NCBI RefSeq assembly: GCF_029873635.1
Contig: NC_080420.1
Span: 52,405,457-52,469,456, forward strand
Direction: 5' to 3'
DNA length: 64,000 nucleotides
DNA from: Malania oleifera
Taxonomy: Eukaryota; Streptophyta; Magnoliopsida; Santalales; Ximeniaceae
Shown: positions 48,855 through 59,680 of the stretch, piece by piece
How the letters are laid out: each line of letters begins with the position of its first letter
How positions within the stretch are numbered: position 1 is the first letter of the stretch
The notes under the pieces: model-generated
The model's database searches: none
The model's input: the letters and a program-made list of their open reading frames with translations, nothing else
Told to the model about the DNA's origin: nothing
Translations under genes and position numbers: made by a program

Positions 48855-51000
48855 AACTATGTTAGTTTTACCGTGATCCCAAGAGGGGGGTGAATTGGTA
48901 TTTTTAAAATTTAACCCCTAGGTATTCCTCCTAACAACAGTATGTTCACAACCCTATGGTCAATCTAGTGCAAGTAATATAAATATATCAAAAATTAAAT
49001 AAAACAGTTTAATCAATCACACAAGCACCAGAAAGTAGTAAAGAGAGGGTGACACGCAGATATGTTATCGAGGTTCGGCCAACTGCCTACATCCCCGCCT
49101 TGGCTAACAAGCACAAGGATTATCACTATCACTTGCTCACTTAACTGGGTGAAAGGCACCTATACAAACCAGGTCAATTAGCACAGGGCTGACCTCAACC
49201 TTTACAACAATCCTTACCGCGCTAAATTACCGCCCCCTCCGGCCATGCCTGGAATCACTCAGATTACAATCAAATGGTACAGTATAAAAGTGCTTTCATG
49301 TAAAGCAAATTTGTACCCAAATGCGTTCAATCACATGCACCACAGATGATTTAATATGTAAGCTCAGTGTGCTCTAAATAGTTCAACTCTCAAATGTATT
49401 TTCTATCAGTGTAGTGAGTATGTGAGAGTATCAACAACAATCTGTGCATTTCAAAATATTCAATCAAACGTGTTCGCACAGAATATCAAGCAAGCCTCAA
49501 GAATATCAATCAGCAGAATATCTCAATCACATGAATATGTATATGCTTGGATTGCAAAATATATAATCTTTGTATTTAGTAAATAATATGTGAGTGAATA
49601 AATATTGCAACAAAGATGTTTCACCTCAAAAACAAATATCTCTTCAAATGGTTTTCAAGATAAAGCACAATAGATATTTGTAAATGATTTTGAAAATATT
49701 TCACAACCAAAATCAAATAAGAGCTTCTCAAAATGTTGCAATGAATATGCAATCTCAGAAGATCTAATAAAGTCTTCTTAGGATGAACTTATTAGCAAAG
49801 TCCCCTAAGAATCTTTTTGGTTTGGCTCTCAATAAAAATGAATCAATCTCACAACAATGAGAGAGCAAACCTTCCTATTTAAACACAAGAACACTTACAG
49901 ATAATTTAGTAACTTTTGAAGGTAAGCTAGAGTGTTTGTAGAAAGAATATGAGTAGTAAAGGGTATTTTTCTTGAGAGAAAAAATTTTGAATTTGTTTGC
50001 TTAATCAACTCACTAATTTTCTCAAATGAAGGGAGGGGTATATATAGACACCCCGTGATTTTTGATCGTTGGGAACCTATTAGGAATTATTCGAAAATTT
50101 TAATAATATTTCAAATATTTTAACCCTATTTAAAAAATGTTTAACTGCGGTAAAAATTAGGGCAATCTGAGAGGTCCAGTTGACCAGAACCATTTCGGTC
50201 GACTAGAGTTCATATGGTTCTTTTGACCAGGAGATTTTTGAACTGAAGGGTCGGTCGATCGAAAGTGGGTGATTTCCCATTTCTCCGAGGTTTGGTCAAC
50301 CGGGCCATTTTAAACTGACTGGTTCAGTCAACCAGACCGTTGGGATTTTTCCCAAGGACCCTCGGTCGACCAGGTAGTTGCTATTCATTTTTGGCTCGGT
50401 CAACCAGATGGTCAATTTGTTGACCTTAAGGGGTTTCGGTCGATCAGGGGGTTTTGAACTATACTGGTTCGGTCGACCAGGACCTTGGTCAACTGTTGAC
50501 CTAGGACTGTTTTGGTCGGCAGTGCAAAATGAACTGCCTTGGCCGATCGACTGAAAGTGTGCAAAGTGTGCATTTCGGTCCCACTTCAATACACATTCAC
50601 CCTATTCAAGTTCCTAATACATGCAAGTGCAAAGGTGAGTGTCCTAAGGTCACTTTAGGTCCAATTTTGAAGACACCGAAAAAATCCAGTGTCGGTCGAC
50701 CGAGGGGTAAACCCTAAGGTCACTTTAGGTTGTATTTTGGTTTGAGCTTACATAATAAATCATGCATGTGACGTGTGTGAGCTTATTACAAACCAAAGCC
50801 CTAATTACTATTACAGACCAATTTTTACAAATGAAATATATTACAACACTGAATATAAATTGGTCTTTAGGCTTTACTTGCTTTGTTCCCATCTTGATCT
50901 TAACAATCGTAATTCCTGCACAAAACCTCAAACACCTATTAGATACAATGACTATTTGTCATAATCAAAACCGAGCATGACCTATAACGTCAACAAACTA
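48855..51000 (-). mobile_element. Solo LTR E, Sirevirus-type, with 5-bp target duplication
   Basis: The LTR is 48860-50995, TGTTAG to GTCAACA (2136 bp), flanked by aacta at 48855-48859 and 50996-51000. The uninterrupted sequence is present in the other LTR of D ('gcaactacgctatg' near 58560), which confirms the insertion site. It contains the reversed TATA box (50039-50047) and a microrepeat cluster. No internal sequence: a solo LTR formed after D inserted. Confidence 0.93.
50170..50705 (-). repeat. gtcgac-type microrepeat cluster in U3 of LTR E
   Basis: About fourteen units such as ggttcggtcgaccagg, tttcggtcgactaga and cggtcgaccgag, with decayed forms (ggttcagtcaaccag, ggtcaaccag). Located 125-670 bp upstream (element sense) of the TATA box at 50039. 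Confidence 0.83.
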
Positions 51001-52100
51001 TGCTATGAAACCCGAAGCTTCAAGCAATTACATTGCCAATATGATGTAGCTTACACTAATACGCAACTACTCCAAGAGCCCGAAGTTCCACAGCGATTAC
51101 ATTGCCAACACGCAACTACTCTATGAAACCTGAAACTTCATAGGGATTACATTGCCATACAATGTAGCTCACACCCCTCGGTAACCAGCCGAGATACGTA
51201 GTGATATTTCACACCTTCAGATATAGAGTCGAACACTCTCACCCATGGTTTTCACACCGGTACATGGCGCAGCGTACGGTAATTAGCCACCACTAGCCAA
51301 TTTCACAAAACCTGGAATCATTTTGGAGCTCACACTTCTATACATTTCAGCATATGGTAATTAGCCGCCACATAGCTGTTTTACCAATACTTGGAACAAT
51401 TACATACAACCATACATACCACACTTATTTGGTTTTCGGAAAATCATATCGTTTTCCAGTTCAAGTATACAGTTTATGCAAATATGGATAATAGTCATCT
51501 CAATAATACAGTTTAAACAAAACGAACGGTTTTCCAAACAAAGTAGAGATGATACCCGAAATCCTCAAATTTTCCTAAAAATTGTAACCCGAGAATCTCG
51601 TATTTTTACTCGATAGATTTTCCTAAATAAGTTACCAAAACATACATACAATCGTAGCCTACAAGCTTACCGATCATGATTTTGAAAATAAACTGATATA
51701 AATAGAATCCCCTTACCTTAACCCGAATTCATACTACAAACTCTACGGTCTCCAAAACTATGAACCGAGACTCCAAAACCTACAAACCACAGTACAATAC
51801 ATGCTTATAATTCGTACTACTACACATATTCTGAATCAGAAACGAAAATCGATCCTTACCTCGATTTTATCCCAAAACCCAAAAATGCTTAAAACGAGAT
51901 TTCGATCTGCTAGAAACGCAGAGAATCCTTCCCTGATCCTCGCAGTAATGTTGGATTTATGAATCAAGCGATGAACGGCGAAGAAAACTAGAGAGAGAGA
52001 GAGTTCTTGAAGTTCTAGAGAGAGAGGGAGATGATATTTTAAGATTACTTAACTTAGAAGCAATGGAAACTGATATTTATAGCCCTTGACTCGGCTGCCA

Positions 52101-52290
52101 TCATCGACGAATTGACATTCTTGTCAATGAGTCTGCCATTACCTTCGTCGACGAAGCGGTGGCCTCATCGACGAGCCTGAGATCCCCGATTTCCTAAAAT
52201 CTCTCGACTTCTCCTCGTTGATGAACCTTTGAATTTCATCAACGAGTACAGAAGGGACTTCGTCGACGAACTCTGGCCTCGTCGACGAAT
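52101..52290 (-). repeat. Palindromic microrepeat cluster in U3 of chromovirus D
   Basis: About ten units of the form ttcgtcgacgaa, ctcgtcgacgaa or catcgacgag, immediately upstream (element sense) of the TATA box at 52072. The unit is the same as in LTRs of A although the rest of the two LTRs is largely dissimilar. The right LTR of D lacks it only because element F is inserted at 59681. Confidence 0.85.
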
Positions 52291-52439
52291 TCTGCTCAAT
52301 TTACCAACTTTCCCTTCTTTTACATAATTGATCCATATATCACTGTTCGGGTTCTTAAAACCTCCCCTCCTTACAAAAATTTCTTCCTCGAAATTTGCAA
52401 TCTCTCATTACGAACACTTTCATACTACTACATACATAC

Positions 52440-53745
52440 ACACTCTGAGGTGAAACGGCGGCCATTTATACGCAATCTCTCTATGATACATATATATTCT
52501 AAAGGAAACGGCGGCCATTTATTCGCAGCCCCATTATGATATATGCATACTCTAAGAAAAACGGCGACCATTTATACACAGCCCTGTTACAATACATACA
52601 TACTCTAAGAAAAATGGCGGTCATTTATATGCAGCCCCGTCATGATACATACATACATACTCTAGAGAAAACGACAGTCATTTATACGTAGCCTTGTCAT
52701 GATACATACATACATACATACATACATACATACTATAGAGAAAATGACGGCTATTTATACGCAGCCCCGTCATGATATATACATACATACTCTATAGAAA
52801 ATGATGGCCATTTATACGCAGCCCCGTCATGATACATACATACATACTCTAGAGAAAACGGTAGCCATTTATACGCAGCCCCATCATGATACATACATAC
52901 ATACTTTAGAGAAAACGGCGGCTATTTATACGTAGCCCCATCATGATACATAGGGGTGAGCAAAATTCGGTGAAAACCGAATTAACCGAATTAACCGGCC
53001 GAAATTGGTCGGTTCAGTTCGGGTAAAAATCCCGGTTCGGTCGGTTCGGTTATAATTCCATAAAATTTTGGTTAATCGGTTTTGGTTCGGTTAAGGGTAA
53101 AAAAATTTCGGTTAACCGAATTAACCGAATTACTAATTAATTAGATTTTAAATATAATTTATGAATATAAATTTTGCTTATGCAAGTGCATGAAGGAGTT
53201 TAATTAACATATTTCGATTCTTTGTTTTACGGTAAATTATTATTTTCATTAATAAAATTAATAAATAAGGTATTTAATTAAGTTAGATTTGGTTTTAAAA
53301 AAAATTTATAATTGTATTATATTTCTAACAATTAATTTTAAATGATTTCGGTTAAAATCGGTTAACCGAATTACCCGAATGGGCAATTCGGTTGGGGTCG
53401 GTTCGGTTTCCATCATCAATTCGGTCGGTTCGGTTAATGGTTTTATTTAACCGAATTTTTCGGTTAATTCGGTTAATTACCCGAATTTAACCGAACCGAC
53501 CATTTGCTCACCCCTAATGATACATACATACATACTCTAGAGAAAATGACGGCCATTTATATGCAACCTCATCATGATACATACATACATACTCTAGAGA
53601 AAATGGTGGTCATTTATATGCAGCCCCGTCATGATATATACATACATACTCTAGAGAAAACAGTGGCCATTAATACGCAGCCCCGTCGAAATAGATACAT
53701 ACCTACATACATTCCCTCACTTATGGCGAAGGAATACCGTGGTTA
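52440..53745. repeat. 57-bp minisatellite, about 12 units, in the 3' region of D
   Basis: About twelve units of about 57 bp share 'gagaaaacggcggccattta', 'tacgcagccccgtcatga' and 'tacatacatactcta'. One unit has an expanded (catac)n part. The array is split in unit nine by the hAT MITE. It lies between the chromodomain stop and the PPT. Just to its right is 'cctcacttatggcg.aggaa', which is also present in element A near 29873 but without the array. Confidence 0.9.
52943..53524. mobile_element. hAT-type MITE with 8-bp target duplication
   Basis: The element is 52951-53516 (566 bp) with termini TAGGGGTGAGCAAA and TTTGCTCACCCCTA. The 8-bp repeat atgataca flanks it (52943-52950 and 53517-53524). 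It has no ORF. Subterminal regions consist of many copies of ttcggtt/aaccgaa in both orientations. Terminal YARGG start and 8-bp duplication fit the hAT superfamily. Confidence 0.88.
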
Positions 53746-53899
53746 CATACATACATGGTCTCGAGAGTTCACAATACTACAAGACTCTCCCAGAGACTAA
53801 CCACACAATACTAATATGATAAAAGAGTATTACATACATACATACATACTCATACCACCCTGCTATCCAACTACTACTTAGAATAACTGTGGATACTTC

Positions 53900-56600
53900 C
53901 GGCATATTTCCGTTTCCAGTTCCTAAGAAGCTTCCTCAACCTCGTGGTTTTGCCACAATACCTTTACTAATGGTATATCTTTGGTACAAAGTTTCATAAC
54001 TTTCCAGTCTAGAATCTGAACGAGTACTTCCTTATATGCCAAAGTATCCTCAAGTCCCAAAGACTCATAACTAATAACATGCGACGGATCCGACACGTAC
54101 CTCCTCAACATGGATATGTGAAATACATCATGGATCCTCGAGAGGGGGTAGTGCAACTCTGTAGGCTATCAGACCCACTCGCTCAATAACCTCGAATGGT
54201 TAGATGTACCTTGGGCTCAACTTGCCATTCCTTTCGAATCTCATCACTCCCTTCATCAAAGCACCCCCCCCCACCTCGAATTCCAACTCACAGCGGCAAA
54301 CATCCGCATAACTCCTCTGCCGACTCTGACCGATCTAATCCTCTCCCAGATCAAACCTACCTTCTCAGATGCCTGCTATACGAGTTCAAGTCCTAAAACC
54401 TGACGTTCACCAACCTCATCCTAATACAAAGGAGATCGACACCTCCGACCATACAGAGCCTCGAACGGTGCCATCCCAATACTAGTCTAGAAGCTATTGT
54501 TATAGGCAAACTCCACCAATGGCAGAAACTGAATCCAACTACCACCAAAGTCTAATACACAAGCCCGTAACATATCCTCCAATATCTATATCATCCTCTC
54601 CGACTGTCCATCAGTCTAGGGGTGGAACGCTGTACTGAAAGTAAGCTTCATCCCCAATTCTTCTTGCAAGCTCTTCCAAAATTGAGAAGTAAACCTCAGA
54701 TCTCGATCTGAAATAATGGACACCGGTACTCCATGTATTCTCACTATCTCATGCACATACAGGTCCACTAGCCTACTCAAAGGGTAGCTAACCTTCATCG
54801 GTACAAAGTGAGCAGATTTTGTCAACCTGTCCACGATTACCCAAATAGCATTCTGCCCGTGAAGCGGTAGCGGCAATCCGGTAACAAAGTCTATGGAAAT
54901 GTGCTCCCATTTCCACATCAGAATAGGCAAAGGCTGCAACGGCCCTGCCGACCTCTAATGTTTAGCATTCACCTACTGACATGTCAGACACTGCTCTACA
55001 AATCAGGAAATATCCCTCTTCATACCACTCCACTAGAAGAACTTGCACAAATCCCGATACATCTTCGTACTACCCGGATGTATCGTATACAAAGAACGAT
55101 TTTGCTTCCTCCAGAATCGTCCTCCTGATCTCATCAGCGTTTGGAACACACAGCCTAGTCCCAAACCTCAACACACCTTTTTCAGAGATCCAGACAATTT
55201 AGAGAAACCCTCTACGAACCGACAATAGTAACCCGCTAGTCCCAGTAAACTCTGAACCTCCTGCACACTCTTCAGTCTAGCCCAGTCAACCACAACTTCA
55301 ATCTTGCTAGGATCAATGGAGATATTGCCCCTAGACGCCACATGGCCTAAGAACGCGACTTGATTTAACCAGAACTCACACTTCTTTAGCTTAGCATATA
55401 GCTTCTTCTCTCGCAGAATCTGTAGCACCAAACTTTAATGGTTTTCATGCTCTTTCAGACTCCTCGAGTATACCAAAATGTCATCAATGAACACCACTAC
55501 GAACTAATCCAGGTACTCATGAAACACCCGGTTCATCAGATCTATGAACACTACTGGCGCATTGGTAAACCCAAATGGCATAACCATGAACTCATAGTGG
55601 CCGTATCTGGTTTGGAAAGGAGTCTTCGCTACATCCTCATATCTAACCCTCACTTAATGATACTTGGACCGTAGGTCAATCTTCAAAAAGACCAGCGTTC
55701 CCTGCAGCTGTTTAAAGAGATCATCTATATGAGGCAAAGGGTAACAGTTCTTCACCGTCACCTTGTTGATCTCATGGTATTCAATCCACATATGCATCGA
55801 CCCGTCCTTCTTCTTCACAAAAAAAAATGGAGCTCCCCAGGGCGAAACACTTGGTCAAATAAAACCCTGATCCAGTTATTCCTGTAACTGCTTTTTCAAC
55901 TCTCGAAGTTTTGCTGGAGCCATCAGGTACGGAGCTTTAGAGATCAGTGCCTTACCAGGCAGCAACTCTATCACAAACTCCACCTTAAGATCCGGAGGTA
56001 AATGGGGTAAATTATTAGGAAACACATCCAGAAACTCGTTGACTACCCGAATATCCTCGAGTCTCAACTCATCCCACGGCGGTTCCTTCACACAAGCTAG
56101 GTACCTCTGACACTAGTCCAAGAGTAGCCTCCTCACCTGTAACGCAGATAGAACCTAGGGTGTCGAACGCACACACGATCCTATGAACTCGTACTCATGC
56201 TCTCCAGGAGGTCTGAACACTACTACCTTCCTACAACAATCAATCACTACAAAACTGGAGAATAGCCAATCCATCCCCAATATGACATCAGAACCATACA
56301 TGTCATATACTATAAGGTTTTTTGGTAGTAGTCTCCCTTGGATTTCCACTAGGTAGTTCCCTAACATTTTATTACAGATCGTTACACTCCCAGTTGGTTT
56401 AGTCACAGACAACATCTCATTCATCGCACAGGTTTCAGCCCCACACAACTTCACAAAACTAGAAGATATGAACGAATGGGTTGCCTCCGAATCAAATAAA
56501 ACCATAGCTCTATTCGAAAGCAATAACATGGTACATGTCACCACGTTCCCAGCGTGTTCCGCATTTGCTGGAGTCAGTGAATATACCCTCACCGGAGTCG
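53900..56600 (-). pseudogene. Tekay-like pol of element D, RNase H deleted
   Basis: Read leftward: protease 'VLFDSEATHSFI' (Gly of DSG changed to Glu) and 'DVILGMDWL' (56155-56592); RT start at 55876-56091; RT with '[16 protein letters not shown]' and '[14 protein letters not shown]' near 55460-55620; RT tail '[18 protein letters not shown]' at 55168-55431. The frame then passes within a few codons from '[15 protein letters not shown]' to integrase N-terminal sequence ('RFGTRLCVPNADEIRR' near 55130), so the whole RNase H is absent. Integrase core 'WEHISIDFVTGLPLP' is at 54616-54939 and the tail 'HDVFHISMLRR' plus chromodomain-like 'IPLVKVLWQNHEVEEAS' at 53923-54156. Confidence 0.9.
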
Positions 56601-57620
56601 TGGTTTCCTGGTAGTTCCCCTAAGGCATCCGATTACTCCCACAATTTTGACTTTGTGTAGGCATATCTCTCCTCGGTACATCCTCCATGACATATGGCCT
56701 GACTTGCCACAGTTGTAGCAATTTCCCTAGAATGGCTGAAATTCGCCATTGTGCCTTTTATGGCACTTGGCGCATGGTGCGAGGGGTGGATCCCCCTGAT
56801 AACCCTGCCGCTCGGTGTTCTACCGATACCCAAAACTGTAGCTTTTCTTCTTCTTCCATTGTCCCTACCAAAGACCACTCTGAGGACCAGAAGATACTGG
56901 CCTCTTCCTCTGAACCTGCACTACCTCATCTCCCTGATGGTCGGTCTCAACTATGGTGGCTTTATCCACCAAGACAAAGAACTCAAGGATCTATAGCATC
57001 CCCACAAGACGACGGATGTCTTTCCTCAGACCCCTCTCGAACCTCCGAACCTTATTGTGCTCATTCAAAACCAAGTACGATACAAACTGAGATAACTCAA
57101 TAAATCTGGCTGCATACCTCTGCATCGTCAAAGTTTCCTCCATCAGGTCTGAAAACTCATCAGCCTTCACATCCCAAGTGGACATCGGGATGTATCTCTC
57201 GAAAAATACCTGCTTGAAGCGGCCCTATGTCATACCAGATCGACCAGCTCTCTACCTCTCAAGAAGACTCGCCGTCGTCCACCAACGTCCTGCCTCCCCA
57301 GTCAGCTTGAAGGTAGCGTACAAGTCCTTCTGCTTCTCAATGCAATGAAGGACTTCCAAAATCCTCTTGGTGTTCTCAACCCAGTCCTCCGCCATTATCG
57401 GATCAGGTCCTCCCGTAAATTTCAGAGGGTGCATGTGTGTGAACCTCTCGATGGTACACCCTACATCAGTAAGAGAGCTCTCACGTCTCCTAACACTCTG
57501 CCTAATCTCTCAGATCACCTGTCTCACCAAACCACGAGACACAGAAGGAGACTCATTGCTTTTCGTCTCCTCGGAGCCACTCTCCAAGTTATTATCCTTG
57601 GGCTCCATTCTGAAAACAGA
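56600..57620 (-). pseudogene. Gag of element D
   Basis: The likely start is the ATG at about 57606 ('MEPKDNNLESGSEETKSN'). The gag domain is at 57252-57434 ('[19 protein letters not shown]', '[14 protein letters not shown]') and 56991-57185 ('DEFSDLMEETLTMQRYAARF'). Zinc binding is represented by 'CAKCHKRHNGEF' and a CX2CX4H knuckle 'CYNCGKSGHM' near 56695-56745. Frameshifts and stops break it, but all subdomains are present, unlike in element A. Confidence 0.85.
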
Positions 57621-57918
57621 ATAGGAATCGGTTAGAATTCCTATATCGTACACAGTTAACACAATCATAGACCTAATCATGTAAACTACTACCCTCACAG
57701 GTCTAAGCCTGCCCCGTCACACCGACACAAATCCATCAATGGTTTGCCTTACCTTTACTACAATCATCATCCCAGGAAAAATACGGAATACCACCAACAA
57801 ATCACGATCTAGAAACAGAACAACCCTCAACCAACACTACCCATTTCCTACATCCTATACTCTGGTATGTACACATTAATACTCCTAACCAAGTCTACAA
57901 GACCTAGTAAATTAGTTA

Positions 57919-57930
57919 GCTCTGATACCA
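57919..57930 (-). other. Primer binding site of element D
   Basis: The minus strand reads tggtatcagagc, complementary to initiator methionine tRNA, three bases from the 5' LTR terminus. Confidence 0.9.
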
Positions 57931-57933
57931 AGC

Positions 57934-59680
57934 TGTCAAGCGCCGAACTCGCAGATAGGTCCCAGGTGTGAATATAGTAACCTAACCTGTCTCTGCATCA
58001 ATTCAAGCATACATGATACAATACAATAAGAGGATCTAACCCCGTGAGGTACACGGATACCCTATACACATACACATAAACATCCATACTTATCAGTTAC
58101 GCAGTACAAAATGTCTATCTATATAACATACCATACCATAGTCTGTACAAAACTAGGATACACAAACTCATACAATACCAAGGTATACAATCCTATAAAT
58201 ATCGTACATACTCCGGGTGTCTACCAAAAACCATCACGACAACCCGATTACAAAATCTCATACCTAATCAGGTACTAACAGCAGCTAAAGACACCCCCAC
58301 TTCCGATTGCTAAAATGCTAAATACAACTACCTGATGGACCTGAAAACATTGTATGTACATTCGGGGTGAGACCCCTCTTAGTAAGGAAGAAAATAGGTT
58401 ATATCAGTGTGTGGCATACCAGTATTATTCTATGCAAAACATAACACTATACAATACGATACAGTTCGAAAATATTTCCATACAGTTCCAGTATTTTCAA
58501 AAATGCATTCCAGTACATACGATACCCACAATATACGGTCAGTGTCGTCACACTAATATGCAACTACGCTATGAAACCCAAAGCTTCAAGCGATTACATT
58601 GCCAATACGATGTAGCTCACACTAATACGCAACTACTTCATAAGCCCAAAGTTCCACAGCGATTACATCGCCAACACAAAACTACTCCATGAAACCCAAA
58701 ACTTCACAGTGATTACATTGCCATTCAGTGTAGCTCACACCCCTCAGTGACCAGCCGAGATATGTAGTGATATTTCATACCCTCGGATATAGAGTCGGAC
58801 ACTCTCGCCCACGATTTTCACACCGGTATATGGCATAGCGTATGGTAATTAGCTGCCACATATCTGTTTCAGCGTACGGTAATTAGCTGCCACTAACTGA
58901 TTTCACAAAACCTGAAATCATTTTGGAGCTCACACTCCTATACATTTCAGCGTGCCGTAATTAGCCACCACATAGTTGTTTTACAAATACCTGGAATAAT
59001 TATATACAACCATACATACCACACTTATTTGGTTTATGGAAAATCATATCGTTTTTCAGTTCAAGTATCTAGTTTATGCAAATATGGATAACGGTCATCT
59101 CAATAATACAGTTTAAACAAAACAAACGATTTTCCAAACAAAGTAGAGATGATACCTAAAATTCCCAAATTTTCCCGAAAGCTGTAACCCAAGAATCCTG
59201 TATTTTTACCCGATAGATTTCCTGAAATAAGTTACCAAACATACATACGATCGTAGCCTACTAGCTTACCAATTTTCATTTCGAAAATAAACTGATATAA
59301 ACTGAATCCTCTTACCTTAACCCGAATTTCAACTATAAACTCTACAGTCCCCAAAACTATGAACCGAGACTCCAAAACCTACAAACCACAGTACAATACA
59401 TGCTTACAATTCGTACTACTACACATATTCTGAATTAGAAATGAAAACCGAGCATTATCTCGATTTTAGCCCAAAACTTGAAAATGCTCAAAACGAGATT
59501 CTGATATGCTAGAAATGTAGAGAATCCTTCCTTGATCCTTGCACTAACATTGGATTTACGAATCAAGCGATGAACGGTGAAGAAAACTAGAGCGAGAGGG
59601 TTCTTCAAGTTCTAGAGAGAGAGGGAGAGGATATTTTAAGATTACTTAACTTAGAAGCAATGGAAACTGATATTTATAAC
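57934..59680 (-). repeat. 5' LTR of element D, U3 cut off by element F
   Basis: Starts TGTCAAGCGCCG and is collinear with the left LTR up to 'gatatttata' (59669-59678), the reversed TATA box. The U3 part with the palindromic cluster is not present because element F begins at 59681. It contains the intact counterpart of the site where LTR E inserted in the other LTR. Confidence 0.88.

Larger units (their letters stand above)
48222..52360 (-). repeat. 3' LTR of chromovirus D, carrying inserted solo LTR E
   Basis: Starts TGTCACGCCCCG (left target flank cttag). It is collinear with the right LTR of D (57934-59680) on both sides of the 2136-bp LTR E. Without E and its duplication the LTR is about 2.0 kb. 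The reversed TATA box gatatttatag is at 52072-52082 and the palindromic cluster at 52101-52290. It ends near 'gggttctta' just before the PPT (plus cctcccctcc, 52361-52370). Confidence 0.85.

Noticed and set aside
53504..53800. 98-codon plus-strand frame with repeated peptide units
   Set aside because: It is the 57-bp minisatellite, whose length is a multiple of three, read in one frame.
56687..57103. 138-codon plus-strand frame opposite gag of element D
   Set aside because: It is the complement of the gag zinc-knuckle region, which is the recognisable strand.
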